From Kitasatospora sp. CB01950 (GTDB lineage: Bacteria; Actinomycetota; Actinomycetes; Streptomycetales; Streptomycetaceae): DNA of 64,000 nt. The notes under the pieces are model-generated. The model did no database searches. It had not been told where the DNA came from and saw only the letters and a program-made list of their open reading frames with translations. Of the stretch, positions 33,580 through 41,907 are shown piece after piece. A program made the translations under genes and the position numbers. The stretch is from contig NZ_LISX01000005.1 in assembly GCF_001905465.1 (NCBI RefSeq), positions 62,278 to 126,277 on the forward strand. The letters are read 5' to 3'. Position 1 is the first letter of the stretch. Each line of letters opens with the position of its first letter.

Positions 33580-34968
33580 GTGCCCTACTTCGACGCCGCC
33601 TCCACCGCACCGCCGCACCCCGTCGCCCGGCAGGCGCTGCTCGCCGCCCTCGACGAGGGCTGGGCCGATCCGGCCCGGCTGCACCGCTCCGGCCGGCAGG
33701 CCCGGATGCTGCTCGACGCCGCCCGGGAGACCGTCGCCGAGGTCCTCGGCGCCCGGGCCGACGAGATCGTCTTCACCGCATCCGGCACCCAGGCCGTCCA
33801 GTTGGGCATCCTCGGCGCCCTGCGCGGCAACCGCCGGCGCGGCGCCCACCTGCTGCACTCCGCCGTCGAGCACTCCGCCGTCCTGCACACCGCCGAACGC
33901 TGGGAGGCCGACGGCGGCGCCGCCACCGCCGTCCCGGTCGACCGTCACGGCCGGGTGGACGCCGCCGAGTTCGCCGCCGCGCTGCGCCCGGACACCGCGC
34001 TGGCCGTCCTGCAGTCCGCCAACCACGAGGTCGGCACCCTGCAGCCGGTCGCCGAGACCGCCGCCCTCACCGGCGACGTCCCCCTCCTGGTGGACGCCGC
34101 GCAGAGCGCCGGCCGGCTGCCGGCGCCCGACGGCTGGTCGCTGCTGACGGCCAGCGCCCACAAGTGGGGCGGCCCGGCCGGCGTCGGCGTGCTCGCCGTC
34201 CGCAAGGGCGTCCGGTACGTCTCGCCGCTGCCCGCCGACGACCGCGAGAACGGGCGCGTCCCCGGCTACGTCAACGTCCCCGCGATCGTCGCCGCCGCGG
34301 CCTCGCTGCGCGCCGTCCGGGCCGAGGCCGACGCCGAGAACGCCCGGCTCCGCGCCCTGGTCGAACTGATCCGCCACCGCGTCCCGCAGCTGATCCCCTC
34401 GGTGGAGGTGGTCGGCCACCCCGAGCTCCGACTCCCCCACCTGGTCACCTTCTCCTGCCTGTACGTCGACGGCGAGGTGCTCCTCGGCGAACTCGACCGG
34501 GCCGGCTTCGCCGTCAACTCCGGCTCCTCCTGCACCTCCAGCACGCTGACGCCCAGCCACGTGCTGGCCGCGATGGGCGTCCTCACCGAGGGCAACGTCC
34601 GCGTCTCGCTCCCGCCCGGCACCGCCGCGGCGGACGTCGACCGCTTCCTCGACGTCCTCCCCCGCGTGGTCGCCGAGATCCGCGCCCCGCTCGGCCTCGA
34701 CCTCCCCGCGCCCGAACCCGGGCCCCGCGCCGACGCGCTGGTCCTCGACACCCTCGGCAAGCGCTGCCCGCTGCCGATCATCGAACTCGCCAAGCGCATC
34801 CCCGAGGTCGCCCCGGGCGGCCGCATCGCCGTCCTCTCCGACGACGAGGCCGCCCGCCACGACATCCCCGCCTGGTGCGACATGTGCGGCCACACCTACG
34901 CGGGCGAGGCCCCGGCGACGGAGTACGGCGCGGACCACGGCACCGCGTACGTGGTGGTCAAGCAGTAA
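33580..34968 (+). CDS. cysteine desulfurase fused to a TusA/SirA-like sulfur carrier domain
   Basis: 462 residues in two domains. Residues 1-370 are a class V aminotransferase of NifS/IscS type: YFDAASTAPPHP, DAAQSAGRLP (PLP Asp), TASAHKWGGPAGVG (Schiff-base Lys) and NSGSSCTSSTLTPSH with the catalytic Cys. Residues about 385-462 are a TusA domain, LDTLGKRCPLPIIELAKRI with the CPxP Cys, then SDDEAARHDIPAWCDMCGH with two more Cys. The enzyme can pass persulfide sulfur from its own active site to its own carrier domain, for tRNA thiolation, cofactor or Fe-S synthesis. The GTG at 33580 seems leaderless. erpA and nadA lie nearby. Confidence 0.9.
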   Translation: MPYFDAASTAPPHPVARQALLAALDEGWADPARLHRSGRQARMLLDAARETVAEVLGARADEIVFTASGTQAVQLGILGALRGNRRRGAHLLHSAVEHSAVLHTAERWEADGGAATAVPVDRHGRVDAAEFAAALRPDTALAVLQSANHEVGTLQPVAETAALTGDVPLLVDAAQSAGRLPAPDGWSLLTASAHKWGGPAGVGVLAVRKGVRYVSPLPADDRENGRVPGYVNVPAIVAAAASLRAVRAEADAENARLRALVELIRHRVPQLIPSVEVVGHPELRLPHLVTFSCLYVDGEVLLGELDRAGFAVNSGSSCTSSTLTPSHVLAAMGVLTEGNVRVSLPPGTAAADVDRFLDVLPRVVAEIRAPLGLDLPAPEPGPRADALVLDTLGKRCPLPIIELAKRIPEVAPGGRIAVLSDDEAARHDIPAWCDMCGHTYAGEAPATEYGADHGTAYVVVKQ

Positions 34969-35018
34969 GGGGACGCAGGAGGGTGGTCGTTTCAGGCACC
35001 TGCCCCTCCTGCGCCCCC
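34969..35018. terminator. bidirectional hairpin terminator
   Basis: Arms GGGGACGCAGGAGGG and CCCTCCTGCGCCCC pair with one mismatch around a ~20-nt loop between convergent genes. Confidence 0.75.
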
Positions 35019-35023
35019 ACAGA

Positions 35024-36073
<1,050 letters not shown>

Positions 36074-36196
36074 CTACCGATGGGTAGGCCTGTCGCCCGA
36101 CCGTCGGCCGTCCTAGGGTCGCGAGTACGGGGGCCGGACGCGGCCCCCGTCCAGTCCGCGGCAGCGTGGCCGCGGCGCGGCGATCGGAGCTCCCGC

Positions 36197-36412
36197 ATGG
36201 TGATTGACCACTCCCCCCGTCGGCTGCTCACCGGGCCGGACGACATCGAGGCCGAGTCGCTGGCCGATCTGCTGGACTCCTCGCGCCGGATGGGCCGGTT
36301 CTGGCCGGCCTCCGGTCCGGGTCCGGCGCGGTCGGCGCCGACGGTGCTGGGTGTCCGGGTGCCGGTGGAGGCCCGTCGGGTGGTGGCGGGGATGCCCGAG
36401 TTCGGCGAGTAG
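36197..36412 (+). CDS. small hypothetical protein
   Basis: 71 residues: MVIDHSPRRLLTGPDDIEAE, then SLADLLDSSRRMGRFWP, a Pro-rich linker and VLGVRVPVEARRVVAGMPEF. The ATG at 36197 has GGAG seven bases upstream. Nothing catalytic is seen. It precedes the lipoprotein gene by 86 bp in the same direction. A 109-residue frame on the opposite strand covers the same bases but has a less plausible composition. Confidence 0.5.
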   Translation: MVIDHSPRRLLTGPDDIEAESLADLLDSSRRMGRFWPASGPGPARSAPTVLGVRVPVEARRVVAGMPEFGE

Positions 36413-36498
36413 CGGGAACCGGTTTCCTCCCGGGCACGTCAAACCCGCGCGGTGCCGCTCCCGGCGGCACTGCGCGACCCTCGGGAGGAACGCAGATC

Positions 36499-37098
36499 AT
36501 GGACGACAGGACCGCAACCGTCTCCGTCAAGCCCTCGCCCGCGCGCCGGAGGACCGTCCTGGCGCTCGGCGCCGCGTCGTTGGCCGTCGGGCTGTTGGCC
36601 GGGTGCGGAAGCTCCGGTTCGGTGAGCCCCACCGCGTCCGCTCCGAACGCCTCCGGGAGCGACGCGATCCCCGGCCCGGGCAGCGCGGCCCCCGGCTCGC
36701 CGTCCGCTCCCGCGACCCCCGACGGGCAGCCCTCGCCGTCCGCCGGGCAGCCGACCAGCCCCGGGATCGCCGTCGGCGAGCACCCGCCGACGGCGGTGAA
36801 GATCCCCGTGACGGGCTACCGGCAGGACAGCCCCACCCAGTTGACCGTGTTCTACACGGCCGGGGTGTGCGACAAGTACGGGGTGCGGCTGGAGGAGGAC
36901 GCCCCGCCGACCGTGAAGCTGCGGATCGTCGTCGTCAAGACCGCCGAGCCGGGCCAGGCCTGCCCGCAGGTGATGAAGCAGCAGGAGGCCGCGGTGACCC
37001 TGCCCCGGCCGATGAACGGCGGCGCCGTGGTGGACACCGCGACCGGCGACCAGGTGCCGCCGCAGTCCGACGGGGTGGGTGTCGGCGGCCCGCGCTGA
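36499..37098 (+). CDS. hypothetical lipoprotein
   Basis: 199 residues. A lipoprotein signal (RRRTVLALGAASLAVGLLAGCGS, Cys about residue 36, LAGC lipobox; the RRR run may allow Tat export) is followed by a 60-residue Ser/Pro/Ala linker and a folded domain of about 100 residues with two cysteines (AGVCDKYG and GQACPQVM) that could form a disulfide. The domain VKIPVTGYRQDSPTQLTVFY resembles surface domains of uncharacterised streptomycete lipoproteins. The ATG at 36499 has GGAGGAA eight bases upstream. It ends at a terminator shared with erpA. Function unknown. Confidence 0.8.
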   Translation: MDDRTATVSVKPSPARRRTVLALGAASLAVGLLAGCGSSGSVSPTASAPNASGSDAIPGPGSAAPGSPSAPATPDGQPSPSAGQPTSPGIAVGEHPPTAVKIPVTGYRQDSPTQLTVFYTAGVCDKYGVRLEEDAPPTVKLRIVVVKTAEPGQACPQVMKQQEAAVTLPRPMNGGAVVDTATGDQVPPQSDGVGVGGPR

Positions 37099-37123
37099 TC
37101 CGAGAAACACCCCGGAAAGCCCC

Positions 37124-37155
37124 GAGGGCGGCCCCCCTGATGGGGAGCCGCCCTC
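37124..37155. terminator. bidirectional hairpin terminator
   Basis: GAGGGCGGC...GCCGCCCTC stem with further C/G pairing in the loop, between the convergent lipoprotein and erpA genes. Confidence 0.8.
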
Positions 37156-37178
37156 TTCGTTCGCGCCGCTGAGAAGAC

Positions 37179-37532
37179 TTAGCTGAACGAGTCGCCGCAG
37201 GCGCAGGAGCCGGTGGCGTTCGGGTTGTCGATGGTGAAGCCCTGCTTCTCGATGGTGTCGACGAAGTCGACGGTGGCGCCGCCCAGGTACGGGGCGCTCA
37301 TCCGGTCGGTGACGACCTTGACACCGTTGAAGTCCTTGACGACGTCGCCGTCCAGCGAACGCTCGTCGAAGAACAGCTGGTAGCGCAGGCCCGAGCAGCC
37401 GCCGGGCTGAACGGCGACGCGCAGCGACAGGTCCTCGCGGCCCTCCTGCTCCAGCAGGCCCTTGACCTTGGCCGCGGCGGCATCGGTGAGGAGAATGCCA
37501 CTCTCGACGGTGGTCTCGTCCTGGACGGTCAT
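37179..37532 (-). CDS. erpA: iron-sulfur cluster insertion protein ErpA (HesB/IscA family)
   Basis: 117 residues, the standard A-type carrier. Three conserved Cys: one in VQPGGCSGLRYQL and two in the C-terminal GSCACGDSF. ILLTDAAAAKVKGLLEQEG and GATVDFVDTIEKQGFTIDNPN are family hallmarks. It hands Fe-S clusters to apo-proteins in the cytoplasm. Likely nearby clients are the quinolinate synthase NadA and the Rieske protein QcrA (inference from proximity). The ATG at 37532 has GGGAG upstream (37538-37542). It is monocistronic and divergent from the GNAT gene. Confidence 0.94.
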   Translation of the reverse strand: MTVQDETTVESGILLTDAAAAKVKGLLEQEGREDLSLRVAVQPGGCSGLRYQLFFDERSLDGDVVKDFNGVKVVTDRMSAPYLGGATVDFVDTIEKQGFTIDNPNATGSCACGDSFS

Positions 37533-37739
37533 GCTTACTCCCGGTCTGTGACGACTGTGGTCCGCCAGTGCCAACCAGCGGCCTCCCGGATTCATTTCCG
37601 GTAGGTGGTGCGTTCGGGGGACATTTTTCGTCGCCCACTCCCCCACACGCTCCATGCTCGCACACCGGGCGTTGACCGGTCACCGTCCAGTTGGGCAAAC
37701 CGCTACCGCCCGCACACCGACGCCCAGCAGGATGTGACG

Positions 37740-38621
37740 GTGATCATTCGTCAGTTGAGAGACACCGCGGAGGACGCCGAGGCGGTGAACCGGGTCTCCC
37801 GGGCGGCGTTCCGCGACCTGGACGGCCGGCCGCCGGACGACGAGTCGGAGCCGCCGGACGCACCGTCCCGGATCCGCCGGACCGCCCGGTCGCGGCACCT
37901 GGCCGTGACCGACCCGCAGGGGTGCTGGATCGCCGAGCAGGACGGCGAGCCGGTGGGGGCGGCGCTGTCGCTGCGCCGCGAGGGCGTGTGGGTGCTGGCG
38001 CTGTTCGTGGTGCTGCCGTCCGCGCAGGGGCAGGGTGTGGGCCGGCTGCTGCTGGAGCGGGCCGCGGCGTACGGGCGGGGCTGTCTGCGCGGGATGCTGT
38101 GCGCCTCGCCGTCGCCGGCGGCGGCGCGGCGCTACCGGGCGGCGGGGTTCACGCTGCATCCGACGATGCGGCTGACCGGCCGGGTGGACCGGGAGCGGCT
38201 GCTGGACCCGGGGGACATCCCGGTGCACGCGGGCAACGCCTCGCACCTGCACCTGCTGGATTCGGTGGACCGGCGGCTGCGGGGCGCGGCGCACGGCCCG
38301 GACCACCCGTTCATGCTGGCGCACTTCGAGGAGCTGCTGATCGCGGACACCCTGGCCGGCACCGGCTACTGCTACCGGGACGGCGGCACCGTCCAGCTGG
38401 TGGCGGCGACCTCGAAGCGGATCGCGACCCGGCTGCTGCGGGAGGCGCTGGCCCGGGTGCCGGAGGGCGTGGACGCGGACGTGTCGTTCCTGACGGCGGA
38501 GCAGGAGTGGGCGGTGGACGTGGGCCTGGAGCTGGGCCTGTCGTTGACCACCCGCGGCTACCTGGCAGTCCGCGGGATGCGCCCGCCGACCCCGTACGTG
38601 CCGAACGGCGGCTACCTCTAA
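37740..38621 (+). CDS. GNAT-family N-acetyltransferase
   Basis: About 293 residues. An N-terminal GNAT domain (residues 1-145) has the acetyl-CoA loop LFVVLPSAQGQGVGRLLLER; the rest (residues 150-293) is a second alpha/beta domain of GNAT character lacking a clear pyrophosphate loop. The first half begins IIRQLRDTAEDAEAVNRVSR. It should acetylate an amine or protein substrate in the cytoplasm. The GTG at 37740 has AGGA seven bases upstream; GTG 37734 is also possible. It converges with the PLP decarboxylase over a 24-bp stem. Substrate unknown. Confidence 0.82.
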   Translation: MIIRQLRDTAEDAEAVNRVSRAAFRDLDGRPPDDESEPPDAPSRIRRTARSRHLAVTDPQGCWIAEQDGEPVGAALSLRREGVWVLALFVVLPSAQGQGVGRLLLERAAAYGRGCLRGMLCASPSPAAARRYRAAGFTLHPTMRLTGRVDRERLLDPGDIPVHAGNASHLHLLDSVDRRLRGAAHGPDHPFMLAHFEELLIADTLAGTGYCYRDGGTVQLVAATSKRIATRLLREALARVPEGVDADVSFLTAEQEWAVDVGLELGLSLTTRGYLAVRGMRPPTPYVPNGGYL

Positions 38622-38622
38622 G

Positions 38623-38692
38623 GTCTGTCCGGCCGATCTTGCCGGATCAGCGCGCGGCGGCGGGCGCCCGGCAAGATCGGCCGGACAGGCCC
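38623..38692. terminator. bidirectional terminator with 24-bp stem
   Basis: Arms 38623-38646 and 38669-38692 pair with one mismatch around a 22-nt loop. The left arm begins one base after the GNAT stop. Confidence 0.85.
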
Positions 38693-38721
38693 TGGCCGCC
38701 GTTCGGGTCCGGACGCGTCCG

Positions 38722-40089
38722 TCACCGCATGGTGTCGAGGATCTCCTGGACCATCTCCATGGTGGTGCCGGGGTGCAGGAAGGCGAACCGGGCGACGGTC
38801 TCGCCGTCCCAGCCGGTCGGGGTGACGAAGCCGATCTGGTCGGCGAGGAGCTGCCGCGACCAGCGGTAGTAGTCGTCGTGGGTCCAGCCGGTGCGGCGGA
38901 AGCAGACCGCGGACAGCTGCGGGTCGTGGAGCAGTTCGAGGTGCTCGGTGTCGCGGATCAGCTGCGCGGTGTCGCGGGCGAGGCGCAGGCCGGTCTCGAT
39001 CGCGTCGGTGTAGGCCTGGACGCCGTGCACGGCGAGCGAGAACCAGAGCGGCAGGCCGCGGGCACGCCGGGTGAGGTGGTAGGCGTAGTCGGTGGGGTTC
39101 CACTCGTCGCCCTCGGTGTGCAGGACGTCGAGGTAGCCGGCGTCCTGGGTGTGCACGGCGCGGGCCAGCCGGGGGTCGCGGTAGAGCAGCGCGGCGCAGT
39201 CGAACGGGGCGAACAGCCACTTGTGCGGGTCGACGACGAAGGAGTCGGCGTGCTCGATGCCGTTGTAGCGCTCGCGCACCGAGGGGGCGAAGAGTCCGGC
39301 GCCGCCGTAGGCGCCGTCCACGTGGAACCAGAGGTCGCGTTCGCGGGCGACCTCGGCGATGCCGGCGAGGTCGTCGATGATGCCCTCGTTGGTGGTGCCG
39401 GCGGTGCCGACGACGGCGATGACGGTCTCGGGGTGCGGGTCGGCAGCGAGGGCGGCGCGCAGGGCGGCGCCGGTGAGGCGGCGGTCGACGGCGGGGACGA
39501 GGAAGGCCTCGACGCCGATGATGTTGAAGGTGTTCTTGACCGAGGAGTGCACCTGGTCGGCGACGGCGACCCGCAGCCGGGTCTCCGGACCGACGCCGAG
39601 TCGGCGGCGGGCGGTGTCGCGGGCGACCACCAGCGCGGACAGGTTGCCGGCCGAGCCGCCGGAGACGAAGACGCCGCCGGCCGTGGCGGGCAGGCCGGCC
39701 CGGTCGGCGATCAGGCGCAGCACCTGGTTCTCGGCGGCGATCGCGCCGGCCGCCTCCAGCCAGGAGATGCCCTGCAGGGAGGCGCAGGAGACCACCATGT
39801 CGAACAGCAGCGCGGCCTTGGTGGGGGCGCACGGGATGAAGGACAGGTAGCGGGGGCTGTCCGCGGAGATGACGGCGCGCGACAGCTCGTGGTCGTACAG
39901 CTTGAGCACGTCGGCGGGGCTGTTGCCGTGGTCGTTGAGCAGCCCGGCGAGCGCTTCCCGCAGGTGGGCGCCGTCGCCGGGGTGGTCGAGCGGGACGGGG
40001 TCGTACTGGAGCCGTTCGCGCATGTAGTCGAAGACCAGCTCGACCAGTTCGTCGTCCGGCTTGTGCATGCGGTCGGGCGCTGCGTACAC
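38722..40089 (-). CDS. PLP-dependent amino acid decarboxylase (group II, aromatic-L-amino-acid type)
   Basis: 455 residues. Group II decarboxylase blocks: SPRYLSFIPCAPTKAALLFD, GGVFVSGGSAGNLSAL, ADQVHSSVKNTFNIIG, WFHVDGAYGGAGLFAP (PLP Asp) and FVVDPHKWLFAPFDCAALLY with the Schiff-base Lys. The family decarboxylates aromatic amino acids (or Glu/Asp in relatives) to amines. The GTG at 40089 follows GAGGAC. An Lrp/AsnC regulator on the same strand begins 611 bp upstream and is its probable controller. Substrate choice between Trp, Tyr, Dopa and Phe cannot be read from the sequence alone. Confidence 0.9.
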   Translation of the reverse strand: MYAAPDRMHKPDDELVELVFDYMRERLQYDPVPLDHPGDGAHLREALAGLLNDHGNSPADVLKLYDHELSRAVISADSPRYLSFIPCAPTKAALLFDMVVSCASLQGISWLEAAGAIAAENQVLRLIADRAGLPATAGGVFVSGGSAGNLSALVVARDTARRRLGVGPETRLRVAVADQVHSSVKNTFNIIGVEAFLVPAVDRRLTGAALRAALAADPHPETVIAVVGTAGTTNEGIIDDLAGIAEVARERDLWFHVDGAYGGAGLFAPSVRERYNGIEHADSFVVDPHKWLFAPFDCAALLYRDPRLARAVHTQDAGYLDVLHTEGDEWNPTDYAYHLTRRARGLPLWFSLAVHGVQAYTDAIETGLRLARDTAQLIRDTEHLELLHDPQLSAVCFRRTGWTHDDYYRWSRQLLADQIGFVTPTGWDGETVARFAFLHPGTTMEMVQEILDTMR

Positions 40090-40226
40090 GGGTGTCCTCT
40101 TCGCTGCGGTGCGTGGGGGGGGTCATGATCAGCGTAGGCAGCGGGGTCGGACGGGCGCGCGTCGGAACGGGGCCGGTGGGGGCCGGTTTCGTGCGTGTTC
40201 GGGGGGTGCGGCGCAGGATTCCTGCG

Positions 40227-40700
40227 TCAGATGAGTTGGGAGAGCACCACCGAGGAGCGGCTGCGCTGGACGCCGGGTTCCTTGCGGATCCGTTCGATGA
40301 CGGCTTCCAGGTGCCTGGTGTCGGCGGCCCGCAGGTGGACCAGGGCGTCGGGGTCGCCGGTGACCGTCCAGGCGGCGGCGACCTCGGGGAACTGGCGCAG
40401 CGAGGCGAGCAGCTCCTCGGGCGAGGTACGGGGGCGGCAGTAGACCTCGACGAACGCCTCGGTGCCCCAGCCGAGCAGCGCGGGGTCGAGCACCACGGTG
40501 AAGCCGCGGACGATGCCGCGGGCCCGCAGCCGGTCGATCCGGCGGCGGACGGCGGTGGCGGACAGGTTGGTGAGCAGCCCGATCTCGGCGTAGGAGGCGC
40601 GGCCGTCGCGGCTGAGGTGCTCCAGCAGGAGGCGGTCGGTGTCGTCCAGGGCCTGTCCGGCCACCGCCCGGCCGAGGTCGGGAGGCCGGTGGGTGCTCAT
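40227..40700 (-). CDS. Lrp/AsnC-family transcriptional regulator
   Basis: 157 residues: N-terminal HTH LDDTDRLLLEHLSRDGRASY with recognition region LLTNLSATAVRRRIDRLRARG, then a RAM effector domain (VYCRPRTSPEELLASLRQFP, DPDALVHLRAADTRHLEAVI). It should bind DNA as a dimer or octamer in response to an amino acid. It lies 137 bp upstream of the PLP decarboxylase on the same strand, so amino acid-responsive control of that gene is a reasonable inference. The ATG at 40700 gives the standard N-terminus. Confidence 0.93.
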   Translation of the reverse strand: MSTHRPPDLGRAVAGQALDDTDRLLLEHLSRDGRASYAEIGLLTNLSATAVRRRIDRLRARGIVRGFTVVLDPALLGWGTEAFVEVYCRPRTSPEELLASLRQFPEVAAAWTVTGDPDALVHLRAADTRHLEAVIERIRKEPGVQRSRSSVVLSQLI

Positions 40701-40791
40701 GGCGGGGCTCCACGGGTGGTGCGGGTGAGGGTTCGGAGTCGTGGGAGAAACGACTCTGCGGGGCCCATTCTCGCGGACGTCGGGTCTCCGT

Positions 40792-41718
40792 TCAGTCCAC
40801 CAGCAGGACGATCTTGCCGCGGGTGCGGCCTTCGGCGTTGAGGGCCTGGGCGGAGGCGGCCTGGCCGAGCGGGAAGGTGGAGGCGACGGGGACGGTGAGC
40901 AGTCCGTCGTCGGCGAGCCGGGCGACGGCGGCGAGGTCCTCGGGGTCGGGGCGGGTCCAGATGTAGTGGCCGCCGAGTGCGCTGACCCGGTAGTCGACGG
41001 CGGAGGCGATCCGGGCGGGGTCCTTGACCAGGGCGATGGAGACGTCGAGGGTGTCGCCGCCGACCAGGTCGAGCACCGCGTCCACCCCGCCGGGGGCGAG
41101 GGCGCGGACGCGTTCGGCGAGGCCCTGGCCGTATTCGACGGGTTCGGCGCCGAGGCCGCGCAGGAAGGTGTGGTTGTGCGGCCCGGCGGTGCCGATCACC
41201 CGGGCGCCGAGCGCGCCGGCGACCTGGACGGCGAGCGCGCCGACGCCGCCGGCCGCGGCGTGGATCAGCACGGTCTCGCCGCTGCGCAGGCGCAGCGCGT
41301 GGACCAGCGCCTGCCGTGCGGTGAGCCCGGCGGTGGGCAGGCCGCCGGCCTGGGTCCAGTCGAGGGCGGCGGGTTTGCGGGCCAGGGTGCGGACGGGTGC
41401 GGCGACGAGTTCAGCGTAGGTGCCGTACCCCATGACGTCCTTGCGGACGTAGCCGATCACCTCGTCGCCGGGCCGGTACTCGGTGACGGCGCCGCCGACG
41501 GCCTGCACCACCCCGGCCAGGTCGAAGCCCATGATCAGTGGGAAGTGCGCGTCGAGGATGCCGTCGAGGTCTCCGTCGCGGATCTTCCAGTCGACGGGGT
41601 TGACGCCGACCGCGCGGGTGCGGACGAGGACGGTGTCGGGGCCGACCTTGGGGTCCGGGAGTTCGATGTACTCGACCACGTCGGGGCCGCCGTAGCGGTT
41701 GATCGCGATTGCCTTCAT
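40792..41718 (-). CDS. NADP-dependent quinone oxidoreductase-like (MDR, zinc-independent)
   Basis: 308 residues. MKAIAINRYGGPDVVEYIEL begins a GroES-like domain; the nucleotide-binding motif is AAAGGVGALAVQVA (AxxGxxG), with DLVGGDTLDV and C-terminal GKIVLLV as in quinone oxidoreductase/zeta-crystallin relatives. No zinc cysteines are present. It should reduce quinones or enones with NADPH in the cytoplasm. The ATG at 41718 is the family start. It shares the divergent region with nadA, where a 12-bp inverted repeat (41779-41790 and 41817-41828) and two palindromes suggest joint regulation. Confidence 0.9.
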   Translation of the reverse strand: MKAIAINRYGGPDVVEYIELPDPKVGPDTVLVRTRAVGVNPVDWKIRDGDLDGILDAHFPLIMGFDLAGVVQAVGGAVTEYRPGDEVIGYVRKDVMGYGTYAELVAAPVRTLARKPAALDWTQAGGLPTAGLTARQALVHALRLRSGETVLIHAAAGGVGALAVQVAGALGARVIGTAGPHNHTFLRGLGAEPVEYGQGLAERVRALAPGGVDAVLDLVGGDTLDVSIALVKDPARIASAVDYRVSALGGHYIWTRPDPEDLAAVARLADDGLLTVPVASTFPLGQAASAQALNAEGRTRGKIVLLVD

Positions 41719-41778
41719 GGGGTCCAGCCAACCGGTGGCACGGCGGGTTCTCGCGCGGGAAGCATCCATCCCGGTGAG

Positions 41779-41828
41779 CGGTTCTCGTCACATCGACAGG
41801 ACGGCCATCGTCAGGCTGACGAGAACCG
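41779..41828. promoter_or_regulatory. 12-bp inverted repeat in the oxidoreductase/nadA divergent region
   Basis: Perfect arms CGGTTCTCGTCA (41779-41790) and TGACGAGAACCG (41817-41828) are separated by 26 bp. Either a widely spaced operator pair or a DNA loop site. The right arm overlaps the palindrome at 41809-41821. Confidence 0.6.
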
Positions 41829-41855
41829 GTTATCATAGATAGCGTCAGATAGACG
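41809..41855 (+). promoter_or_regulatory. nadA: nadA promoter with two overlapping palindromic operators
   Basis: CGTCAGGCTGACG (41809-41821) is a perfect odd palindrome and CGTCAGATAGACG (41843-41855) keeps its CGTC/GACG ends. Centres are 34 bp apart. A candidate promoter CTGACG (41816-41821), 18-bp gap and TAGCGT (41840-41845) is overlapped at -35 by the first site and at -10 by the second, a repressor-style arrangement. The GTCA/TGAC arms resemble NrtR-type NAD-gene operators, which is tentative. Confidence 0.55.
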
Positions 41856-41907
41856 AGAAGGCTGTGTCGGGAACGATCCGGCCGCCGCATCAGGAGGGCA
41901 GCCGCCC

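Noticed and set aside
36113..36442. 109-residue minus-strand frame covering the small gene at 36197
   Set aside because: Pro/His/Arg-rich, no RBS, and the plus-strand frame has a good Shine-Dalgarno and natural composition.
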